Positions 1-5,690 of a stretch of 5,690 nt of DNA are shown piece after piece (the first letter of the stretch is position 1; each line of letters opens with the position of its first letter). The stretch covers positions 1-5,690 of the forward strand of contig SLGN01000113.1 in NCBI GenBank assembly GCA_007123695.1, written 5' to 3'. The translations under genes were made by a program, and so were the position numbers. The notes under the pieces were generated by a model. It saw nothing but the letters and a program-made list of their open reading frames with translations. It made no database searches and had not been told where the DNA came from. Origin of the DNA: Verrucomicrobiales bacterium. GTDB taxonomy: Bacteria; Verrucomicrobiota; Verrucomicrobiia; Verrucomicrobiales; DEV007.

Positions 1-1367
1 CCGTCCGCCGCCGCGTCGTCGGGATCTTCGGAGACCTTGGTCTTGTCCCAGAAAGCAACGAGGAACAGCACGGCGATCGCCGCCGCCATGATCGCCGGCA
101 GCGTCCAGAATTCTTTCCACTGGTCCATCGCCGTTGCAAGGAGCGAAGGATCGACCCCCTCGGGCATATCGACCGAGAACATCTTGGCGAGGCTCCGGGC
201 GAAGCTCACCGTTTCTTCTCCCCTCGCCTCGGCGATCGCGTTGTTGAGCGGCTCGTACTGGTCCACTTTGCCGACGCGGCCGTCGAGCCCCCACCTGCCG
301 AAGACCACGCTGAAGCCGACGAACATCCCCAGCCCCTGGGTCACGAAAACCAGCAGGCTTTGGGCCTGGCCACGGACCTTCGCCGGTGCCACCGCGTCGG
401 TGTACATGAACCCGGTGACGAAGAAGAAATCGTAGCAGATCCCGTGCAGCGCGATGCCGAGAAACAGCATCCAGACAACCTGCTCGGGCGCTCCGTAGGC
501 GAAAAGGAGGTAGCGCAGCACCCACGCGCCCATTCCGACGAGAATCATCCACTTCACCCCGAGATGGCGGAAGAAGACGGGGATCAGCAGCATGAAGACG
601 ATCTCGGACATCTGCCCGATGGTCATGGACGAAGCCGCCTGCTCGAAGCCCGCCGTGGTCAGGAACTGCGCCGTGGTGCCGTAGTAGTAGGCCAGCGGGA
701 TGCAGACCAGGCCGGAGCAAAAGATGAAAACGAGGAATCCGGGCTTCGCGAGCAGCTTCAGCGCATCGAGCATGAGGAGGGCCCGCAGGTCGATGGGTTC
801 GCCCTTCGCCGGTGGCGGAGTGTGCGGCAGCAGCATGCACATCGCCCCGAGGGCGATGGACGAGCCGGCCGCGAGCTGGAAGATCTTCAGCGAAGAACTC
901 CACCCGAGGAAGCCGACCGCCAAGCCCGCGACGATCCAGCCGATCGTCCCCCAGACCCGCACCTTGGGAAACTGGAGCCGTTCGAGATGGGTGAAGACGA
1001 TCGTGTTCCCCAGCCCGAGGGTGGGCATGTAGCAGAGCATGTGAGCGACGAAGAGCCACTTCAGCAGACCGGCGTTCCCGGCCGACGCCGCCTCTCCGGC
1101 CCACCACATGAAGGCGCCGCCGAGCAGCAGCAGCACGCCCATGACGATCTGCGAGGGGAAGAAGCGGTCGGCCACGATCCCCAGGAAGAGCGGGGCGAAA
1201 ATCGCCCCGATGGGCGCGGCGGCGAAGGCGTCTCCGGCGCTGTCGCCGAGACCGCTGGCGCCGAGGGCCTGCCCCACCGTCGCGAACCAGGCACCCCAGA
1301 CGAAGAACTGGAGAAACATCATCGTGCTGAGCAGAGGCAGCACGGATCTGGAGGCTGGTTGGGCCAT
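1..1367 (-). CDS. Nucleoside:H+ symporter, MFS superfamily (NupG/XapB type), 3' end cut by window
   Basis: This is an inner-membrane permease predicted to import nucleosides with protons. The gene is open to the left window edge, giving 455 complete codons and no stop. Translation closely follows the layout of E. coli NupG: FLQFFVWGAWFATVG in TM1 (residues 18-32), YMPTLGLGNTI (113-123), FPKVRVWGTIGW (133-144), MSEIVFMLLIPVFF (253-266), AWVLRYLLFAYG (281-292) and YDFFFVTGFMYTDAVAP (312-328). About twelve hydrophobic segments are visible, the last at roughly 423-440, followed by an acidic tail. The ATG at 1367 puts TM1 where the family has it, although no clear Shine-Dalgarno precedes it. Residues 363-415 form a hydrophilic insert before the last helix that NupG lacks. 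The lipoprotein gene ends 77 bases upstream, so co-transcription is likely. The family call is firm; the exact substrate is inferred, and a sugar or other solute is possible. Confidence 0.9.
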   Translation of the reverse strand, partial: MAQPASRSVLPLLSTMMFLQFFVWGAWFATVGQALGASGLGDSAGDAFAAAPIGAIFAPLFLGIVADRFFPSQIVMGVLLLLGGAFMWWAGEAASAGNAGLLKWLFVAHMLCYMPTLGLGNTIVFTHLERLQFPKVRVWGTIGWIVAGLAVGFLGWSSSLKIFQLAAGSSIALGAMCMLLPHTPPPAKGEPIDLRALLMLDALKLLAKPGFLVFIFCSGLVCIPLAYYYGTTAQFLTTAGFEQAASSMTIGQMSEIVFMLLIPVFFRHLGVKWMILVGMGAWVLRYLLFAYGAPEQVVWMLFLGIALHGICYDFFFVTGFMYTDAVAPAKVRGQAQSLLVFVTQGLGMFVGFSVVFGRWGLDGRVGKVDQYEPLNNAIAEARGEETVSFARSLAKMFSVDMPEGVDPSLLATAMDQWKEFWTLPAIMAAAIAVLFLVAFWDKTKVSEDPDDAAAD

Positions 1368-1444
1368 GGCGAGGGCGATGGGCTGGGAGGAGAAGCTCCG
1401 CCGATGCGCGGCACCGCCGACGCAGGAGCGGGTTCCCCGGATGT

Positions 1445-1708
1445 TCAGATACCCGTCTTGCGGGGCTCGCCTGCGGCGGGAGTCTCGGCGCTGTCCTTGT
1501 CTTTGTCCTTGGTCTCGGCCGCAGGCTCTTCGCCGTGCTTGGCCGAGTCGCCGTGGTCGTCGCCGTGATGATCGCCATGGGCCTCGTCGTGATGACCTCC
1601 GTGCCCACCGTGGAGACGCTTGGTTGATTCGAATTCGTGGCGCTCGCAGCCGACGAAGGCGGCAAGGGCTAGGCCGGAGAGAAGAAGGACAATTCGCGAA
1701 GAGATCAT
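1445..1708 (-). CDS. Small histidine-rich predicted lipoprotein
   Basis: An 87-residue protein of unknown function. It starts MISSR, then has a hydrophobic stretch (residues 6-20) ending FVGC, which fits a signal peptidase II lipobox with the lipidated cysteine at 21; Phe at -3 is less usual than Leu. The mature part begins CERHEFESTKRLH and carries ten histidines between residues 24 and 58 in HGGHGGHH and HGDHHGDDH patterns mixed with Asp and Glu. A Lys/Asp/Glu/Ala tail (about 59-87) follows and looks disordered. The frame stays open far upstream into the methyltransferase gene, but the ATG at 1708 is favoured because it has an AGAGGA ribosome site and places the signal peptide at the N-terminus. 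Periplasmic or outer-membrane-anchored metal binding (Zn, Ni, Cu or Co) is inferred from composition only. It precedes the permease gene and may be co-transcribed with it. Confidence 0.8.
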   Translation of the reverse strand: MISSRIVLLLSGLALAAFVGCERHEFESTKRLHGGHGGHHDEAHGDHHGDDHGDSAKHGEEPAAETKDKDKDSAETPAAGEPRKTGI

Positions 1709-1715
1709 GGGCGAA

Positions 1716-1721
1716 TCCTCT
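1716..1721 (-). promoter_or_regulatory. Shine-Dalgarno site of the lipoprotein gene
   Basis: AGAGGA reads on the minus strand seven bases before the ATG at 1708. This good match decides the start of the small lipoprotein gene against the much longer open frame upstream of it. Confidence 0.7.
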
Positions 1722-1965
1722 AACCGCACCCCCGCCGCTTTGCAACCGTCAAGTTGACCGCAGGCGAGGACGGCGATTCCGCGAAACGGCTGCCTCCTAA
1801 GAATCCAAGCCAGCTCCCGTGCTTGCGGCTTGCAGAAACATTCGAAATGCTGTGCCAGCCCCACAACCGCCTCCGCCGGAGCAGCAAAATGCGCGTCTCG
1901 GATGGCCGAAGGACTCGTGCCAAGCGCGGTCTCGGCAATCGGAAGAAACGGCACGACCCTGCGAA

Positions 1966-2002
1966 TCCCTGACGCGGCCGCGTCAAGGATCAGGGACGCG
2001 GC
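1966..2002. repeat. Nested inverted repeats, REP-like palindromic element
   Basis: Bases 1970-1985 are a perfect 16-base palindrome, TGACGCGGCCGCGTCA. GACGCGGC occurs at 1971-1978 and again at 1995-2002, with its reverse complement GCCGCGTC at 1977-1984. TCCCTGA at 1966-1972 pairs with TCAGGGA at 1990-1996. A transcript could therefore form at least two mutually exclusive hairpins: 1977-1984 with 1995-2002 (8 pairs, 10-base loop) or 1966-1972 with 1990-1996 (7 pairs). There is no U-tract after it on the minus strand, so a simple intrinsic terminator is not supported. A dispersed intergenic palindrome or a protein-binding operator are the main alternatives. Confidence 0.6.
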
Positions 2003-2064
2003 GCGTTCGGTGACGGTGTTCGTTTTTGATGGGATGATGCGGGCTGCCAAGAAGCCTGCTGGCG

Positions 2065-3090
2065 TCAGATTGCCATACCTTCCGGAGCGGAAGACGACTC
2101 GGCCCCGATGCCGGCGTAGATGCGGTCGAGGATGGCGCGGGGGGACTTGGCACGCGAGACGGTCCATTTCTCGGCGACCCGCTGGCAGAGGCGGCGGGGC
2201 ACTTTGGTGTAGGTGCCCGGCAGGGCCCAGTAGCGCCGCTTGCCTTGCTCGAGCGCCGCCTTGGCCCGCTGCGCGTTGCCGACGAGGTCCGGCGGAGCCA
2301 GACTATCGCCCCCGTCCTCGCATTTCTCGAAGACGCCGAAGAGATTCCCCGGCAGCACGGTGACGAAGCGTTTCCGCAGGCCCGCCTTCGCCGCCACCGC
2401 CTCCAGGGTGAGGGCGTCGTAGCCGAAGAGATGGCCCGGATGCCATTTGTGGTCGAAGCGCATCCCCGGAAAAAGAATGTCGGGCACCTCGATCAGGAAA
2501 AGGCCGCCCGGACGCAGAAACCTCGCCATGCTCCGCAGGTCCGCGACGGGATCGGCGAGATGCTCGAGGACTTGGTAGAGGGAGACGAGGTCGAAGGAGG
2601 CCGGCTCGGAATCGGCTTCCTGGTGCATTCCCAGAAAAACATCGACGCCGTAGTGTTCGCGCGAGAATCCGCCGTAGCCGAGGTTCGGCTCGATCCCGCG
2701 GGCCTCGCAGCCGAGCCGTTGCATCAGGTAGACGTTTTCTCCGCCTCCCGCTCCGATGTCGAGCGTCCGCATCCCCGCTTGCGCCGCGCCGCAGGAGTGG
2801 ACGTGGCGCTCCAGCGCGACTCCGGCGGCCCGCGCGATGTGCTTGGCCTTGGGCACGAAGCTGCCCTTGTAGGCGAGCCGGTAGTCCTCGCGGTAGAAGG
2901 CCGCGAGATCCTCGACCGGCAGCGGATCGGCGTAGACGATGCCGCTGCCGGCCGAGACCACGTTGCGCAGCGGCTTCCCATGCCGGTCGCGGACCGCGAC
3001 GACTTCGGCCTCGCTGTCGCCGGTGATGGGACAGGGACGCGAGGCTGCGATCCGCTCGCCGATGCGCCAGTCTGGGGGAGTTGAGTCCAA
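2065..3090 (-). CDS. Class I SAM-dependent methyltransferase, TTG start
   Basis: A 341-residue cytoplasmic enzyme predicted to transfer a methyl group from S-adenosylmethionine; the acceptor cannot be read from sequence. An N-terminal segment (about 18-75) contains CPITGD and YADPLPVEDLAAFYREDY, a layout seen before the catalytic domain in many sugar or secondary-metabolite methyltransferases. SAM motif I is LDIGAGGGE (110-118 region) with the acidic ribose-binding position in GIEP (132-135). FDLVSLYQVLEHLADP (166-181) and LRPGGLFLIEVPD (192-204) are typical of the Methyltransf_23/11 group. A GHLFGYDALTLE segment (219-230) is also normal for it. The basic C-terminal 90 residues are unassigned. 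TTG is chosen as start because an in-frame TAG lies 18 bases upstream, AAGGGGAG sits five bases before it, and the next Met (107) is inside the catalytic domain. It begins 48 bases after nagA. Confidence 0.88.
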   Translation of the reverse strand: MDSTPPDWRIGERIAASRPCPITGDSEAEVVAVRDRHGKPLRNVVSAGSGIVYADPLPVEDLAAFYREDYRLAYKGSFVPKAKHIARAAGVALERHVHSCGAAQAGMRTLDIGAGGGENVYLMQRLGCEARGIEPNLGYGGFSREHYGVDVFLGMHQEADSEPASFDLVSLYQVLEHLADPVADLRSMARFLRPGGLFLIEVPDILFPGMRFDHKWHPGHLFGYDALTLEAVAAKAGLRKRFVTVLPGNLFGVFEKCEDGGDSLAPPDLVGNAQRAKAALEQGKRRYWALPGTYTKVPRRLCQRVAEKWTVSRAKSPRAILDRIYAGIGAESSSAPEGMAI

Positions 3091-3095
3091 TGGTT

Positions 3096-3103
3096 CTCCC
3101 CTT
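3096..3103 (-). promoter_or_regulatory. Shine-Dalgarno site of the methyltransferase gene
   Basis: AAGGGGAG on the minus strand ends five bases before the TTG at 3090. With the in-frame TAG at 3108-3106, it fixes the unusual TTG as the start codon. Confidence 0.75.
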
Positions 3104-3139
3104 CCCTAGCACAGGACCGGACCGGAGCAAGCGGCGGCG

Positions 3140-4051
3140 TCACTCCAGTCCGAGGGCGCGCATCGGATTGGCCCTGTAGACCCGGTCGATCCCGGCCTCG
3201 TCCAGTCCGAGTTGCTCCCGCAGGTTCGCCGCGAGCCGGTGTCCGCGGATGGTCGATCCGGCGAGGTTGGGGGAACCGGGCCGCCGTGCCACGCCCTGCT
3301 CGTCGACTTCGACGGGCTCGCCGGAAAGGTCGTAGACGCCGGGACCGAGCCCGGCCGCGGTGATCGCGTCGGTGGTGAAGATGGTGCGCTCGGGACCGGT
3401 GATACGGTAGTAGTTCCGCAGGGCGAAGAACGGCACGTGGAACCCGTCGGCGATGTAGCAGACCCAGAGGCGGTCCGAGAGCGAGAGGACCCGCTGGATG
3501 AAGTTGTCGTGCCGGGGCAGATCGACCGGGCAGCCGTTGCCGAGATGGGTCACCATGGAAAGGCCCGCGTCGATGGCCCGTTCCAAGGTGGCGAGGTCGG
3601 GATCGCAATGACCGGCGGAGACGGTCACGCCCTCGCCGACCAGCCGCCGCACCGTCGCGGCGCCCGCGTCGTTCTCGGGGGCTAGGGTCACCAGCCGGAC
3701 GAGTCCTGCGCCCGCCTCAAGGAGCCGGGCGGCCGCGTCGGGAGTCGCCGGAACGACGCAGTCGGGAGGATGCGCGCCGATGTAGCCGGGCGATGCGTTC
3801 AAGAAAGGGCCCTCGACATGGAAGCCCCGGACGACGCGGCAGATCCTCTCGTCCTGCTCGCGGAAGCGGACCATGGCACGCAGCTTTTCGCAGAGCGAAT
3901 CGATGCGGTCGGTGATGACGGTCGCGAGGATGCCCCCGACGCCGTCCGCCTCGAGCGCTTCGCAGGCGCGCGCCATGGATTCTCCGTCGAGTCCGCCGGA
4001 GCAGAAATCGACGCCGACGTAGCCGTTGATCTGGAGGTCGAAATAGGGCAT
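3140..4051 (-). CDS. nagA: N-acetylglucosamine-6-phosphate deacetylase family, short form
   Basis: A 303-residue amidohydrolase predicted to convert GlcNAc-6-phosphate to glucosamine-6-phosphate and acetate in amino-sugar or cell-wall recycling. Matches to NagA in order: FDLQINGYVGVDF (4-16), GFHVEGPF with metal-ligand Glu80, SAGHCDPD with His148, VTHLGNG with His169, YIADGFHV with His205, FTTDAITAAG with catalytic Asp228, LAGSTIRG (263-270) and ANPMRALGLE at the end. The expected metal and catalytic residues are all present. It is shorter than the usual 380 or so residues because the N-terminal beta-sandwich strands before the FIDLQxNG segment are missing, and THLxNAM reads THLGNGC. ATG at 4051 is preferred; an in-frame TTG at 4084 would add eleven residues of no family character. 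Neither has a clear Shine-Dalgarno. It lies 99 bases after ftsZ. Action on a related N-acetyl sugar phosphate is possible. Confidence 0.87.
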   Translation of the reverse strand: MPYFDLQINGYVGVDFCSGGLDGESMARACEALEADGVGGILATVITDRIDSLCEKLRAMVRFREQDERICRVVRGFHVEGPFLNASPGYIGAHPPDCVVPATPDAAARLLEAGAGLVRLVTLAPENDAGAATVRRLVGEGVTVSAGHCDPDLATLERAIDAGLSMVTHLGNGCPVDLPRHDNFIQRVLSLSDRLWVCYIADGFHVPFFALRNYYRITGPERTIFTTDAITAAGLGPGVYDLSGEPVEVDEQGVARRPGSPNLAGSTIRGHRLAANLREQLGLDEAGIDRVYRANPMRALGLE

Positions 4052-4150
4052 GGCCCAAGCTTTCGAAAAACCACGCCAACGCAAGGACGAATCGCACCGC
4101 GCCGGGAACGAGGGCCCGGTCTCCCGGAGACGGCATCACCTCTCCACCGC

Positions 4151-5690
4151 CTACTTCTTCTTCCGAAGGAAGGTGGGCACATCAAGATCCTCGCCATCGA
4201 CGATGGTCGGGTCCGTTTTGGCGAATCGACCCCGTCCGGCGACGGGTTCAAGCTGAAGAAGTTCCTGCTGGGCGCGGGCCTCCTCGGACAGCGGAGTCTC
4301 TTCCGGAGGCAGCGCCGGCGGCCTCGTCGGCGGCATCACCGGGCCGTCCGCGGCTGCGGAAAGCGGATCCCTGGTCTTAATCCGACCGGTGTTGCCGCTG
4401 CCGACGACTCGGGTGAGCGAAATCTTTTGGGAAGAGTCCGTGACGGCTTCTATGCTGGCCGGGGCAGCTGCTTCCTCGACCTCGGGCCCGCTGGAAAGCT
4501 CGGGCGGCAGGGAACGGCCCGAGCCCATCGCCTTGGCGATGGGATTGACGGGCGCATCTTCCTCCTCGACTTCGTGACCGCCGCTTTGGAACAGGCTGTG
4601 GTTCTGCTCTGGAGGAGCGGGACGGTACAGCGGCGGCACCGGCTCGGGCGAGTAGGCGGGCACCTCGACCGGGTGTTCCGCCTCCTCCGCGTCTTCCAAA
4701 GGCTCGAAAACTGCGGATTCCTCTTCGGCAACAGGAGCCTCTTCCGGATCCCCATAGGCGGAAGTTTCTTCGTAACCATCTTCGTAGGATTCCTCGTAGG
4801 ACTCGTCCGGGGCACCGAGGAAGGAAACCGGATCGGGGAGCGGAGCCCGCTCCGGCTCGGGGGCGGGGTAGGCGGACATGCCAAGGCTCACGGCGGGAGC
4901 CTCCTCCTCCTCGAACGAATCGCCCGAAGCCGCGGCAGGTCCGGAGATCGAGCTAATGATCGTCACGGTAAGGCTGTTGCCGAGGCGCTTGTCGGTGCCG
5001 GTGCCGAAGAGAATCTGCGTCTTCTTGCCCACGTGCTTGGTGACCTCCTCCATCACGAGCTGGACCTCGAAGAGCGTCATGGTGTCGCCGCCGGCGACCT
5101 GGACGAGCACGGAACGGGCGTCGTTGAGCAGCTTGCCTCGGTCGAGGAGCGGACACTTCAGCGCCTGCTCGAGGGCCTCGTGCGAGCGGTTGTCGCCCTT
5201 GGCGACCCCGTAGCCGAAGAGGCAACGCGAATCGTCGGAATCGAGGGCGGAGAGCAGGTCGTCCATCCCGATGCGGATGATGCCGGGACGGAAGACCACG
5301 TTCATGGTCGCGCGGATGCTCTGGCTGATGATCTTGTCCGCTGCGGCGAAGGCGGCGGCGACTCCGTCCTTCGGCACGATCAGCTCGCCCATGCGGTCGT
5401 TGTCGAAAGTGATCACGGCATTCGCGTAGCGCCCGATGGACTCAAGCGCGGTGCGGGCCTGCTCCATGCGGCGGTCGCCTTCGAAGGTGAAGGGCATGGT
5501 GGCGAAGACGACGAGGAAGACGCCCTCTTCCCGGGCGATTCGGCAGACCTCGGGAGCGGCCCCCGATCCCGTTCCCCCGCCGAGACCGACGCAGATGAAG
5601 ACCATCTTGCTGCCACGCACCGCCTCGCGGATGTGATCGACGGCCTCGATCGCCGCCTGCTTGCCCAGAGCGGGATCGCCGCCGGTGCCC
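4151..5690 (-). CDS. ftsZ: Cell division protein FtsZ, 5' end cut by window
   Basis: FtsZ is the tubulin-like GTPase that forms the cytoplasmic division ring. The window shows 512 residues and the stop; roughly the first 65-70 residues, with the T1 and T2 loops, lie outside it. Visible in order: GTGGDPALGKQAA (1-13) in place of the usual GAGANPEVG T3 region; the T4 signature GGGTGSG (37-43); PFTFEGDRR (66-74), the T5 region; ITFDNDRM (93-100); the T7 region RPGIIRIGMDDLLSAL (134-149), which departs from NxDFxD; and the C-terminal GTPase subdomain to about 249. Residues 250-497 are a long acidic, Pro-rich, disordered linker. The tail DLDVPTFLRKKK (501-512) is the classic C-terminal peptide that binds FtsA, SepF or ZipA-type partners. 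The motif set and tail make FtsZ firm, so tubulin or the tailless FtsZ-like proteins are unlikely. nagA follows 99 bases downstream. Confidence 0.96.
   Translation of the reverse strand, partial: GTGGDPALGKQAAIEAVDHIREAVRGSKMVFICVGLGGGTGSGAAPEVCRIAREEGVFLVVFATMPFTFEGDRRMEQARTALESIGRYANAVITFDNDRMGELIVPKDGVAAAFAAADKIISQSIRATMNVVFRPGIIRIGMDDLLSALDSDDSRCLFGYGVAKGDNRSHEALEQALKCPLLDRGKLLNDARSVLVQVAGGDTMTLFEVQLVMEEVTKHVGKKTQILFGTGTDKRLGNSLTVTIISSISGPAAASGDSFEEEEAPAVSLGMSAYPAPEPERAPLPDPVSFLGAPDESYEESYEDGYEETSAYGDPEEAPVAEEESAVFEPLEDAEEAEHPVEVPAYSPEPVPPLYRPAPPEQNHSLFQSGGHEVEEEDAPVNPIAKAMGSGRSLPPELSSGPEVEEAAAPASIEAVTDSSQKISLTRVVGSGNTGRIKTRDPLSAAADGPVMPPTRPPALPPEETPLSEEARAQQELLQLEPVAGRGRFAKTDPTIVDGEDLDVPTFLRKKK

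Larger units (their letters stand above)
1709..2064. other. Gap of about 350 bases without a convincing gene
   Basis: This stretch separates the methyltransferase stop from the lipoprotein start. Several frames on both strands are open across it, including a TTG-started 72-codon frame at 1754-1972 (+) and an 88-codon frame at 1720-1986 (-). None has a recognisable domain, and the products are rich in Arg, Pro and Ser as expected from GC-rich noncoding DNA. It holds nested inverted repeats at 1966-2002 and a small perfect inverted repeat GTCAA-G-TTGAC at 1748-1758. The TTGACG at 1752-1747 on the minus strand resembles a -35 box, but no acceptable -10 box follows at normal spacing. The promoter for the lipoprotein and permease genes probably lies somewhere here (inference). 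Confidence 0.5.

Noticed and set aside
360..1568. Long plus-strand open frame of 402 codons
   Set aside because: It is antisense to the permease and lipoprotein genes. Its product is a low-complexity run of Arg, Glu, Gly, Asp and His, the usual mirror of a GC-rich membrane-protein gene.
1719..1752. Possible promoter for the lipoprotein gene (TTGACG at 1752-1747)
   Set aside because: The hexamer at 17-base spacing is GTGCGG, which is not a -10 box; the better GGTTAG lies at 21 bases.
1445..2167. 240-codon version of the lipoprotein gene starting inside the methyltransferase gene
   Set aside because: It would bury the signal peptide and lipobox in mid-protein, whereas the ATG at 1708 has a good ribosome site.
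2245..3084. Plus-strand open frame of 279 codons
   Set aside because: It lies antisense to the methyltransferase, whose motifs are clear; no domain is visible in the antisense product.
2303..3130. Minus-strand alternative frame overlapping the methyltransferase
   Set aside because: The product is Arg-rich without motifs, and the overlapping frame carries a full set of SAM-binding motifs.
4102..4131. Possible terminator after ftsZ: hairpins GTCTC/GAGAC (4119-4131) and CCGGG/CCCGG (4102-4119)
   Set aside because: The stems are only five pairs and overlap each other, and no U-run follows directly on the minus strand.

Overview
The window is a GC-rich bacterial chromosomal segment. All five genes I can support lie on the minus strand, so transcription runs from the right edge to the left. 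From upstream to downstream they are: ftsZ (5' end cut off by the window), a short N-acetylglucosamine-6-phosphate deacetylase (NagA family), a class I SAM-dependent methyltransferase with a TTG start, a gap of about 350 bases with nested inverted repeats, a small histidine-rich predicted lipoprotein, and a nucleoside:H+ symporter of the NupG type (3' end cut off by the window).

The best guess for the source is Verrucomicrobiota or a close PVC-group relative. This is inference from three points: the divergent FtsZ (most Planctomycetes have none), the short NagA with a THLGNG motif, and the style of the MFS permease and His-rich lipoprotein. No rRNA or other decisive marker is present.

Right part (4151-5690): FtsZ with GTPase motifs, an unusual T7 catalytic loop, a very long acidic linker and a textbook C-terminal peptide. 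Middle (2065-4051): nagA begins 99 bases after ftsZ, and the methyltransferase gene begins 48 bases after nagA. The three could share a transcript linking division, amino-sugar recycling and an unidentified methylation, but no promoter or terminator settles this. Left part (1-1708): the lipoprotein and permease genes are 77 bases apart and plausibly form a second unit.

I found no mobile element, CRISPR array, tRNA, rRNA or clear multi-gene novel system. The points most worth a second look are the altered FtsZ T7 loop, the nested palindromes in the 1709-2064 gap, and the His-rich lipoprotein beside the permease.
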